Below, one piece after another: positions 22,380 through 31,879 of a stretch of DNA of 64,000 nt. The translations under genes were made by a program, and so were the position numbers. A model generated the notes under the pieces. The model was not told the DNA's origin. It saw nothing but the letters and a program-made list of their open reading frames with translations, and searched no databases. Each line of letters starts with the position of its first letter. Within the stretch, counting starts at the first letter, position 1. This stretch comes from Diorhabda sublineata (lineage: Eukaryota; Arthropoda; Insecta; Coleoptera; Chrysomelidae). The stretch lies in NCBI RefSeq assembly GCF_026230105.1, contig NC_079480.1, positions 24,036,488 through 24,100,487 on the forward strand, read 5' to 3'.

Positions 22380-23220
22380 CCCAATATTGCAGCAAGAATA
22401 TCGTCGCTGTGTAGGATACTCCAATATCTACATACATGCATCAGGTAGAGCCTATTTTGATTCAAAATAAGATAATAACTACCGCCTCCTGGCAAAAACT
22501 AGACGAGGGCGCTGTTTTAATAACAAAATATAACCAGATCCTTAATTTAACTGATTCCTGTGGCTGCTAATTTCTCTCCATGTAAGAATCCACATTTTAC
22601 CTGAACAAATTATGTTAAATCGAATATATTGAGCTCGTTAAAATATTTTAATTTATGTGTTTATAGTATAAACGATGGAAATCTTACATCACGTGACTCA
22701 ATCTAATATTTATCGAACATATTTTCTAAATTCTATCTTCTGCTATCAATAAAAATCAAACTTAACAACATGAGGTCGATTGTCTTCTTTAAAAGACTAC
22801 AAGATATACGTAATAGTTTATTTAAATTGACCGCATTTTGAGGTTATGTAAGATTTGTTTACTGTGTGATTTCTGGCGAATTTTTGGATTGAACGTATAT
22901 TTATTGTTAAAATCAGTTCTTTTAGGAACTAATTTGAATTTTATATCTAGAATGCCGAGATAGGGAAAGATTACAATGTTTAATCAATGGAAAGTTCCTG
23001 GTACTACTTAGATATTAAGGGCTTTGGGTTTTAGCTAGAACTTTTCAAAATTTCGTTTGTGTTGATTCGATTTCTGTATGTATGTATATATACCTGTTTA
23101 AATTTTATTTCTGACGTCTGTTATGGAAACGTAGATTTTCATGCTGCTTAGGAATCTTCTATTAAGACCTATTCCCCCAGAAAAAAAAACGTTCCAAAAT
23201 AAATCAGTTCATAAGGTCAG
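22380..23220. other. Intergenic, no gene recognised
   Basis: AT-rich, short chance frames only. Confidence 0.6.
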
Positions 23221-23800
23221 TAGCGCACATGGCGGTACGGGGAGGGCACACCGTGTACAAGTCATTGTCACAGAAAGGAAAAATCACCCCAAAATCACCC
23301 AAAATTTAAACAATTTGTGGTGGTCTGTCAAAGTGAAAATTAATTTACATACAGTAAAATTTGACTATCTCTATTGTTTGTATCAGAAGGTGCAGAGCGT
23401 GTGTATACCTGAGATATAGGAATGGCGGAATTGAGTGGTGTATTATGATGGTGGAGAGGTGATCGGCTGGGAGTTACCGCGTCGACTCACATTATATCCG
23501 CGTCGCGAATGAAATTAATTGTATTGTATTTGCAATGATTTTCGCTGGAAATTATTGACCTCTATCGCATATTAACCAACAGGTGAGATTTGTTTTTATC
23601 CGGGCCGCGAAACGTCGCGGACGCGTGACAGGAATGCGACGTTTTCGTCGCGTGTTTTTAGTGCAGAACAAATTAAACAAGTACACAGTACAAAACGGTG
23701 TCCACGTTGCTATTCGCAGCGTTCGCAACGAATTCGCTGCGCGTCTGCTCCGCTTTGAAGACGCTCGCAATCCGCTAGTATGAAAAGGCCCTAAATTGGA
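23221..23800. other. CpG-rich segment, probably transposon-derived
   Basis: Two blocks (about 23223-23270 and 23460-23780) are far richer in CpG than the surroundings, with repeated GCG, CGCG and GAACG words such as CGGGCCGCGAAACGTCGCGG. Frames exist on both strands but no domain is recognised. It ends beside TATGAAAAGGCCC. It may be one end of a GC-rich DNA transposon or a promoter-like island. Confidence 0.4.
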
Positions 23801-23827
23801 ATTTCTGGAAACTTTGGTGTTATTCAC

Positions 23828-23968
23828 ACTGAATACAATGTTTCCACCAACACTCATGATTACACTAACTGATGCGCGTTTCGATAATCAAGTTATCGTC
23901 TTCAGAGACTGGATATCGAAACGCGCATCAGTATAATCGTGAGTATTGGTGTAAACATTGTATTCAGT
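23828..23968. repeat. Long near-perfect palindrome with an inner hairpin
   Basis: The left arm (23828-23885) starts ACTGAATACAATGTTTCCAC and ends GATGCGCGTTTCGATA. The right arm (23914-23968) is its reverse complement with a few differences, including a perfect 19-bp core. Within the loop side CGATAA and TTATCG (23882-23898) form a second, competing hairpin. From memory this palindrome type recurs in insect genomes, possibly with Penelope-like elements; I cannot verify that here. Confidence 0.8.
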
Positions 23969-24349
23969 AAGAAGACATACAGTTAATAGATTAATTATTA
24001 TGTCAATTCTGTAAATTACATATGTCATCCTGTAAAAAATCAGCTTTCCAGTAATACTAATTTTGGATTTTGTAACTTATACACCCATTATATCGATTTT
24101 TTTATTGAATTAGTTTTGCTAAAAAGGTCGATGCTAACCAAACCATTAAAAAAGATTTTACTCACAAATTCATAAAAGATCAACCTTTGGAATATTAGGC
24201 ATATCGATTATTTCTACCGAGTAGTCATAAATTATGATTTTGTTTCACATGAATATTGTGCTGACGTATTAGTCACGTGATGAAAGACTTCCACCCTTTC
24301 TACTTAATGTGCATTGAATGAAAAAACCAAATTTATAAATTTCAAGTCT

Positions 24350-25350
24350 ATTTTAGTATACAGAATGAGTCAACAAGAAACGCGTTTAATCTTTAATAAT
24401 TTATATCCTAACCGAAATTCCATAAGAAAATCTACTGTTAGTAAATTAGTATGAAAGTTTAACGAAACTGGTTCAATAAAAGATTTATCAAAATCGCGGG
24501 GGCGCAAAAAAACTCCATCAACTGAAAACAAGATGTTTAAGACGACCCACACTCGAGAACTAGACAAATATCCAGGGAAATTGATATTTCGCAAATATCC
24601 GTAATGAAAATTTTACGTGATAATAAATTCTATCCATACACAGTAGGTTGGTTCAAGAGTAGCCAGATGACGATTTTGATAGACGTGAATAATTTATAGA
24701 CCTAATGATGGGAAAATCAAAATCGAAACGATCCAAATTTTTTAAGTGATGTTATGTTTTGCGATGAGGCCACTTTTTGTATTGATGGAAACGTAAATCG
24801 GCACAAATGTAGAAACAAGTCACGTAACAATCCTCATTGGATGCGTAAATCCCACACCCAATATCCCGAAAAACTGAATACTGGACAATACTAGCGACAA
24901 AATAATTGTCATTATTGGAAAATAGTATTATATCTGAGTTGGCTCGGATATTTACAAATCCAATTAAGTATTTTAAACTGCATTAAAAAAAAACTTCATT
25001 ATAAGAAATTTTTAGACAATAACAATATTTGGTTAGGTTGGGTGCCCCACCTCACTATGTGGTGAGGCAATACCTAAATAATGTGTTTCCTAGAAGATAG
25101 ATTGGAAGGCGTGGTTTTATCGAATAGCCCCCGCGATCACCCGACATGAATCCTTTAGACTACGAGGTCACTCTAAAAACATCGTCTATAAAACAAAAAC
25201 TGCCAATATTCAGAAAGTAAAAGATAACCATATAGATAAGAAGTGAGTAGTCAAGGATGTTGCAAAATGTATTGCAAAGTTTGAAAAATCGCTTGGCTTG
25301 TTGTATTGAAGTAAATGGACAACATTTTGAGCATCTGCTGTAACTTCTAA
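24350..25350 (+). pseudogene. Mariner/IS630-type transposase relic
   Basis: Starting at MSQQETRLIFNNLYP (24365) the plus strand reads a helix-turn-helix region with stops, then in shifting frames FCDEATFCIDGNVNRH (first catalytic Asp region), NPHWMRKSHTQYPEKLN, a GWVPHLTMW-like segment and SPRDHPT..L..TT, the decayed equivalent of SPDLNPLDY. The order matches insect transposases of this superfamily. Many stops and frameshifts; no terminal repeats located. Confidence 0.7.
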
Positions 25351-26640
25351 CATGACACAAACATTTAAATATTTGTCTTCAGTTATTGCTAGTTTTCTGC
25401 GACAAGATTTGGATAAATATTTTCCTGCACCAGTTTCGTTAAACTTTTTACTAACTTTCGACACTTAACCTTGTTACGAGATTTATATAAGCACATAAAT
25501 TAGTAAAGAATATTCAAATTATTCAATCTTGGCCATCTAAATGTACAATATTTATATTGTCACTTTGGTGGAGATATTGAAAATGTAGCTAAAACTCCGA
25601 AATTAAGGCAAGGATTTCGAAAAGCGGAAAATCTACAGGGTGATCTATTTGAAATAACAAAATTCATTATTTTTCTGGAAAATGGAAAGATGTGGCAACA
25701 ATGCAAAATTATAAAAATCGTACAAGCCGTTTCCGAGATAATTGAGGCGTTCCATACATAAAACTCACTCTGTATGACGTTTAAAATTAAAGATCCACTG
25801 TGTGAAATTAATTTCGAATATCAGTAATTCAGCTTTATATATTGGAAACGTCACATTTTTTTTTTTGGAAAATTACTAATTTAAAATGGATGAAAAATAA
25901 AAAATTACAGACCTTATCATCTCCTGAACTATTTCACAATAATCACTTTCCTTCACACAACATTAGATCGTTATTGTTGATTGACCAAATATCACTTAAC
26001 GCTTCGTTAGTGAATATTTTCACTGAATATTATTTCACCCCCAGAACACACCAATCAAAAACACGTTTTATTGTAAGAACTATCTATTTCACAACACAGT
26101 GTATAGAGTACATTTTTTACATCGGGTAAACATGGGCATGTACCATTGTGAAAAAAAAAAAAAAATCGAAACACGTAACTGAACACAATCGTCACAAATG
26201 GTATTTTTTTTGTTTAGTTAACAATATACAATAAAATAATACAAACTACACATCACTACTTTTAAACACAATCTCGAAATGTATACAGTTCTTTCACATT
26301 GAAGCTATGCAGTCATCAAAAGAAAAAAATAATCAGAAACTTATGAGAAAGAACTGCACTAACTTTAAGTTTCCTTTGTCACTTCATAAATAACGTTTTA
26401 GTATATAACACGTTTTGTTTATTTACCGTTGATCACCAATTTCCTGAAATAAACCCTTTGTTAATTATACTTTTTACATGCCTGCACTAATTAGAGACTC
26501 TCTTTCCCTGAAAACCGCTGAATTATAATGTGAATAGATAAGTTCCCCTATACCTATTATCGTTTAAATCCAAAAAGTATAGTAAAAATATTTAAATTAC
26601 TAGTACCGAAGCAAATAATATAATTCTAGATAAACGAATA
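25351..26640. other. Repeat-bearing intergenic DNA
   Basis: A short element with inverted ends lies at about 25633-25777 (CTACAGGGTGATC.. against ..AACTCACTCTGTATG), MITE-like, about 145 bp. An A17 run lies near 26148. The frame at 25842-26129 has no recognisable domain. Confidence 0.5.
25633..25778. mobile_element. Short inverted-end element (MITE-like), about 145 bp
   Basis: The left end CTACAGGGTGATC and right end CACTCTGTATG are imperfect inverted copies of the ACAGGGTG word seen at other places in the window. The interior includes GTTTCCGAGATAATTGAGGC. No coding capacity. Boundaries are by eye. Confidence 0.45.
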
Positions 26641-27780
26641 TAGGATCGTTCCATATCAAATCTAAACGGGATACAAACCTAACCCTCTCAAAATTTAACG
26701 AAATTTAGTATGAAAGTCGTAATCACAACCCGTTACAGCAGTCATGTCAAAGATACGGCCCGCGGGCCGCTTCCTGCCCGTATCAATAGGGCCCGCGATC
26801 GCATTGGGTCACAGAAAGAAGAATCATGTTTTTGTAGAGCTTTTAGACTTCATTAGATTCCTCTACAGATGTTTTAGATCAAGTCTACGGAGTCATTTCA
26901 AGGACAGCGCGTGCCTAGATAAGCGAGAAAGACAGTTTCGCCATTTTGGCCTCTGTTACTGAATCATCTGAAAACTTTGCGAAAGGATTTAGGTGTAAAA
27001 CGGCTGGTGCGAGAATTGAAGTCACACTATCTCCCACAACGTGTAACATTTGGTGAATAGGCGCTGGCAAAGTTGGAGGGAGATCCACTTTTTTTATCAA
27101 AAAATTGTGTTCAGCGACGAAGCTCATTTCTGGTTGAATGGATACGTCAACAAGAAAAATTGCCGCACCTTGAGTGAAGACCAGCCAGAAGCATTGCAAG
27201 AGGTACCAAAGCATCCCAAAAAGTCACTGTTTGGTACGGTGGCATCAACGGGCCGTACTTCTTCAAAAACGACGATGGCCGAAACGTTACTGTCACTGTG
27301 TGATAATTGATGATTTTTTTTTGCCCAAAATAGAAGAATTGGACATGCATGACACGTGATTTCAAGAAGACGGTACCACATGCCACACGGCACGCCAAAT
27401 TGAGAGCCGCCAGGGATAAACCAGCAACGATTGACGATTGGAAACCAATATTGAAGCATTTATGCGTGAAATACCGGCAGATATGTTGGAGAGAATGTGC
27501 CAAAATTGGACCTTGTGCATGGGCCATCTAAAGCGAATCCGCGGTCAACATATGCATGAAATCATCTTCAAACATTAAATTATTCTGATCGTTCTATCGA
27601 TTACAATGAATATTTCATCAATTTTTTCAAATTTTTTGTGTTTTTTTTTCAATATCAAATCCTATACCTCTTAAAAAATAACTGATTAAAAGGGCAACGT
27701 TCAAACTAAACTTCATTAAATTCTGAGGGGATAAAAAATTTTTTTTATTTTAATATTTGATTTCATATGAAATGACCCTA
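26641..27780 (+). mobile_element. Mariner-family element with long inverted ends, decayed
   Basis: The left end TAGGATCGTTCCATATCAAA (26641) and right end (..TTTCATATGAAATGACCCTA at 27780) are imperfect inverted repeats. Similarity extends inwards about 85 bp, for example AAATTTAACGAAATTTAGTATGAA against its diverged inverted partner near 27715. TA is present at both junctions as expected for this superfamily. Length about 1.14 kb. Confidence 0.75.
26930..27580 (+). pseudogene. Transposase of the 1.1-kb mariner-family element, broken
   Basis: The plus strand, in shifting frames, reads KIVFSDEAHFWLNGYVN with the first catalytic Asp, then SEDQPEALQEVPKHPKK, TVWYGGINGPYFFK, FFLPKIEELDMHD, and near the end RDKPATIDDW, EIPADMLERMCQNW and GQHMHEIIFKH. 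These are classic features of insect DDE transposases. The catalytic-domain centre is deleted: the second Asp block (FQQDGA type) is reduced to FQEDGTTCHTAR and the SPDLTPLDY block is missing. Frameshifts and the internal deletion make it inactive. Confidence 0.8.
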
Positions 27781-27964
27781 TAAACTTATTGGTGGTTTTC
27801 AGAAAAGCTGTGTATAAATTATAATTTAAAAATTTTTGTACTATACTCATTTACATAGTACATATAAATAAATAAACATATTTTATAATAAAATAACAAC
27901 AATAATTCAGTATGCTTAAAGATTAAATTCAAAAATGATTTTTTTTATAGAAATAAACATACAA

Positions 27965-28320
27965 AAAGAAATTTCAATTAAAGCAACACTATACTTCAGA
28001 ATTTCGTAGATTGAAAGAAAAATCCACAAATTTCTCCAGATTTATAACCTTTGGATTAATTTTCAAGAGGTAACCTGAGAATTAATTGATACGAAACCAG
28101 ATATTTTGATAAATTTTTCAAACAGATTAATATTAAACAGATTTACATACAAAAAAAATATTAGGGAATGCCATAATATCAAATAGTTTCCACAATAGTC
28201 AAAATTATAAATGATAATTTCAATTAAAGCATCACTGTACTTCAGAAATTCGTAAATTGAGAGAAAAATCCACAAAGTTTTCCAGATTTGTAACCTTTAA
28301 ATTATATTTCAATTTAAGAT
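27965..28320. repeat. Diverged direct duplication, about 125 bp, 245 bp apart
   Basis: ATTTCAATTAAAGCAACACT.. (about 27971) and ATTTCAATTAAAGCATCACT.. (about 28216) begin two similar stretches that continue through GAGAGAAAAATCCACAAA and CCAGATTT(G/A)TAACCTTT. They sit downstream of the spenito stop codon and may lie in its 3' UTR or just beyond. Confidence 0.75.
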
Positions 28321-28885
28321 TCAATTCATATGAAACCTAACAATCTAAAGTAAAAAGATGAAGAAAATAATTTTTTAACACTTAATTGCAACCAATTTAA
28401 AGGTTAACGAAACTTTTAAAATCTAATTAAGTAAAATATCATTTATTGATAACTGAAATAATATTTATCTATATTTTTTATTACTTTCATTACCTACAAC
28501 TTCTAAAATAATTATTTGATTTACGAGTATATAATAACAGACTAATTTTGACTAATAAGACATTTTTAATTGAAACTTATTTTGTTGTCTTGGTTATAGA
28601 GATGTTACATTTGAATTTTTGAATTATATTTTACTCGTCAATAACAAAGAAACAAAATAAAAAATTAATTTTCCCAACATTATTTAAATTCAATAAATAT
28701 CTTTGCTTATTATTTTTGAACTTACACATCCATATCAATTAGAGAAAATAAGAAACTTTTCTGGAAACCAAAACAAAATTTTCCAAATATAATGACTATA
28801 CTTTTTCACATGAGTCTTAATGTATATCAATAAAATTAAAAGGTATAAGCAAAAAAGGAAGAAAAAAAAATAATAATAATAAAAA
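28321..28885 (-). other. Probable 3' UTR of spenito
   Basis: AT-rich with no coding potential, immediately downstream (minus strand) of the spenito stop. A minus-strand AATAAA exists near 28441-28447, about 440 bp past the stop, and is a candidate polyadenylation signal. Confidence 0.5.
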
Positions 28886-31066
28886 TTAAGCTGTACCACC
28901 ACGTACCACAACTATAATAAGATGATCTTCCTTTATAGCTTCATCGGATAGGTTTGGACAACTACGTTTTAATAACTCAGTTGAAAAGGGACAGGGAGGG
29001 AAGGAATACAGGACTCCAGTAGCCTCGGTTTCTTTGTTTAAAAGTGAAATTACTCCGGCGGCTTCTTTTTGTTTCAAATAAGAAACCAAATTCCTTAAAG
29101 GTCTCGTTTGGACTGTAGCATCATCATTAGTAACAGAAGCAGTGGAACCGGCTAGTCCTAGAAATATTGCGTGAGAACTAGCACTGGATATTCTTTTCTG
29201 GACATCTTCTAGCTTTGGTTGATCGAGTCTCAGTCTTTGTGTTATTCTCAATTGATGTTTACCCTCTTCATCTTTCATTAAACCTTCAACTATATCCGTA
29301 TCTCCGTCCATTAAATGGAACTTGGCTGGGAAAAGAGAATTTTTCAATATTAATGCACCTTGCCATATTGTAGTGCATTTCCTCGCTACCTCTGGTAAAG
29401 TACGGCTTGATGCTAATAAACCAGCTCTACGTGAACCACTATCTGAATCCGAATCAGGCGACCGCCTCGGTGATCTAGATCTAGATCGAGGAAATCCTCT
29501 AGAAGTCGATCTTTGCCTATCAAATTCAGGATCACGTGTTCTACCCCATTCGTCCTCTCTTCCTTCAGGATACCTGTAAGGATCCCTACTACCTCCTCTC
29601 TTTTCTGGAAAAGGCCTAGCACGATAAGGATCCCTATCATAATCAAAATCATATTCAACTTCTCTGGCTCTATAGTCTTCAGCAGAAGCATAGGGTGGTT
29701 TTGGTCTGTATGTTATGCCAGGAGTTACATCAGCAAAATCAGTTCTAAGTCTTCTTTCAGGTCCACCTAGGGGAAATCCTCTCATTTCCTTAACAGCTGC
29801 TGTTGCAGCATCTATACTATCATACAAAATAAGTGCCTGATTATCACCTTTTACATAATCGATTTTTTTTATTGCACCAAATCTATCAAATTCCCGTTCC
29901 AATTGAGGTACTGACGTCCAAGGACCTAAACCACCTACCCATATTTTTGTGGTAGGTGTAGCTTTACCGTATCCAATTTTACATTGAAATTTACCTATAT
30001 ACTGACCAGATAATTCGACTTTAGCTCTATGAGCCATGTCCAAAGTATTAAATCTGACAAAAGCAAAAGCATTACCTGTACCTGGAGGTGGTCTTTTTAT
30101 ATCAATATCCTCAACAACCCCATACCTACTGAAGATTCGTCTGAGCTCTTCTTCAGTTATGTTCACCTCCAAATTACCGGCAAAAAGTGTACGAGTAGCC
30201 AAAGGATCTTCTTCAGGTTGTATATGATGTAAATAATTAGGAAATTTATCCTTTTTATTTTCCTTTTGTTCAAAAGGAGGGCGTGGCATGTGCTGCCTAG
30301 GTGGACCGTACCCGTGCATAGGAGCCATGTGGGGAGGACCGTGGTGTATGGGAGGTCTAGCAAGGTAATCGTGATGGGGAGCAGGCATTGCTTCGCGTCT
30401 ATATTCGCGGTGTATTGGGACACCCGGCGGTGGCCCATAACCTCTATCATAACGATCGATAGGGCGCATACGTTCAGGTGATCTAGAATAATAATGTCTA
30501 TCATATTCCGGGGTAATAGAACGTGGTCTACCGCGATATATATCAGCCGAACGAGGTACTTCATACACAGCCTCAACCAAAGCAATTTTATCGTATATTA
30601 TTATACGAGGTTTTCCATGTTTTGCATCCCTGGCATCTTCAGCATTCCGGAAACAAACATATGCAACACGTTCATCCATATCGTGAGTTACTCTTATACT
30701 TAGATCTCCGTATTTTTTATATTCTTTATAAAGAGTATCCTTTATAACCTCATCGCTCGCCTTAGCATGCAAAGCACTAACACATAAGACTTTATATGGG
30801 TAAGAACGTTCTGGTGGGCGCATATAATCATCGCGATGTGGCGAAACGTATCGTGCTCGAGGGCTAGGGCTACGTCCACGGCTTCCACGCCGTCGAATTC
30901 TATCTGGGGTGATTCTTTCGTCAGAACTATCATCATACCTGCCCATACTTGAACGAGAACGTTTGCTACGAGGCGGAGTGTCCCTATCACTACTTCTTTT
31001 CATGTTATGAATTCTAACTGTTATTTTGTCTCTTCCAGAGGCGATCATACGCACTGCACACACCAA
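28886..31066 (-). CDS. nito: Spenito (RBM15 orthologue), RNA-binding protein of the m6A writer complex
   Basis: A single uninterrupted frame of 726 codons with no intron. Three RRM domains lie at about 91-169, 292-368 (with RTLFAGNLEVNITEEEL) and 373-448 (KIWVGGLGPWTSVPQLE). An Arg/Ser-rich stretch (about 515-545) precedes a C-terminal SPOC domain at about 556-722, which carries the WQGALILKN signature. This order and size match spenito/RBM15. In the family, SPOC binds corepressors and the RRMs bind RNA; in flies spenito is part of the m6A methyltransferase complex and acts in sex determination and Wingless signalling. The start could be residue 1 or the Met at residue 22 (MKRSSDRDTPP), which I prefer because that sequence looks like the conserved N-terminus; it would begin at 31003. 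The protein is nuclear. It is divergently placed to Dbp73D. Confidence 0.95.
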   Translation of the reverse strand: MVCAVRMIASGRDKITVRIHNMKRSSDRDTPPRSKRSRSSMGRYDDSSDERITPDRIRRRGSRGRSPSPRARYVSPHRDDYMRPPERSYPYKVLCVSALHAKASDEVIKDTLYKEYKKYGDLSIRVTHDMDERVAYVCFRNAEDARDAKHGKPRIIIYDKIALVEAVYEVPRSADIYRGRPRSITPEYDRHYYSRSPERMRPIDRYDRGYGPPPGVPIHREYRREAMPAPHHDYLARPPIHHGPPHMAPMHGYGPPRQHMPRPPFEQKENKKDKFPNYLHHIQPEEDPLATRTLFAGNLEVNITEEELRRIFSRYGVVEDIDIKRPPPGTGNAFAFVRFNTLDMAHRAKVELSGQYIGKFQCKIGYGKATPTTKIWVGGLGPWTSVPQLEREFDRFGAIKKIDYVKGDNQALILYDSIDAATAAVKEMRGFPLGGPERRLRTDFADVTPGITYRPKPPYASAEDYRAREVEYDFDYDRDPYRARPFPEKRGGSRDPYRYPEGREDEWGRTRDPEFDRQRSTSRGFPRSRSRSPRRSPDSDSDSGSRRAGLLASSRTLPEVARKCTTIWQGALILKNSLFPAKFHLMDGDTDIVEGLMKDEEGKHQLRITQRLRLDQPKLEDVQKRISSASSHAIFLGLAGSTASVTNDDATVQTRPLRNLVSYLKQKEAAGVISLLNKETEATGVLYSFPPCPFSTELLKRSCPNLSDEAIKEDHLIIVVVRGGTA

Positions 31067-31879
31067 TTAACTGACAACACAGTCGATGACACGGCACTCC
31101 TTCCCTAAAAACACAAGCAAAACACTGTTTTCAACATATTTTCACAAAATAACTATTATAATAATATAAACATCAGGCAAAATGACATACTTTAAACTAC
31201 ACAGCACTGTGTAAAAGATTAATTTAACTTCCTGTAAAGGAGAAAATTGTTTGCAACTATAGACCTCAACGCCAATTCAAAACAAAATGGCGTATTCCTT
31301 ATTGCCACCTCCGTTACCGGTCAAACAAATTACAAAAAGAGGGCGTGCCACACAATCCACTAAACACCAGAACCTATAAAACAAACGGAAATCTGTTGGC
31401 CCGTATACACGATAACGATTTGGTCGTCTAATCTGCCAGTGTACATGTTTTAGGAATGGTACTAAAATTGGTATATGGTGGTACTAAAATCTAAACAAAA
31501 ATGAATTCTACATTCGTTGTTGAAGTTACTATAGCTGGAAATCCTAGTTGTCAAATGTTTGTTCTAATGAACGCGATAAGGTGTATAATGTAATTCTATG
31601 GTATGTTTTTACATACTATCAAAAATCTAATTAAAGATTATATTGTCATAATTAATATTCTAATAACATACCAACAATATAAAAACGTATATCGAATAAA
31701 AATAAAATCTTGTTCAATTAATAAATAATCGCTAGGAGCGTTCGTGTGTACACACAGATCATTCGTGGAAACGTGTACATTGTAGTTCTATGGTTCGCAC
31801 GATTTAGGTTATCCATAACCTAATTTTGTCTACCCATAAATATATTTTAAATATTTCATTTATGGTAAAATAAGAAATC
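31067..31879. promoter_or_regulatory. Shared upstream region of nito and Dbp73D
   Basis: About 0.8 kb separates two divergent starts, so both promoters lie here. A 20-bp palindrome with arms TTAGGTTAT/ATAACCTAA sits at 31804-31823, 56 bp before the Dbp73D ATG. GTGTGTACACAC lies near 31744. I see no clear TATA box; which bases matter is not known. Confidence 0.6.

Noticed and set aside
31804..31823. TTAGG words as a telomeric repeat
   Set aside because: Only one palindromic occurrence of TTAGGTTA, no tandem TTAGG run.
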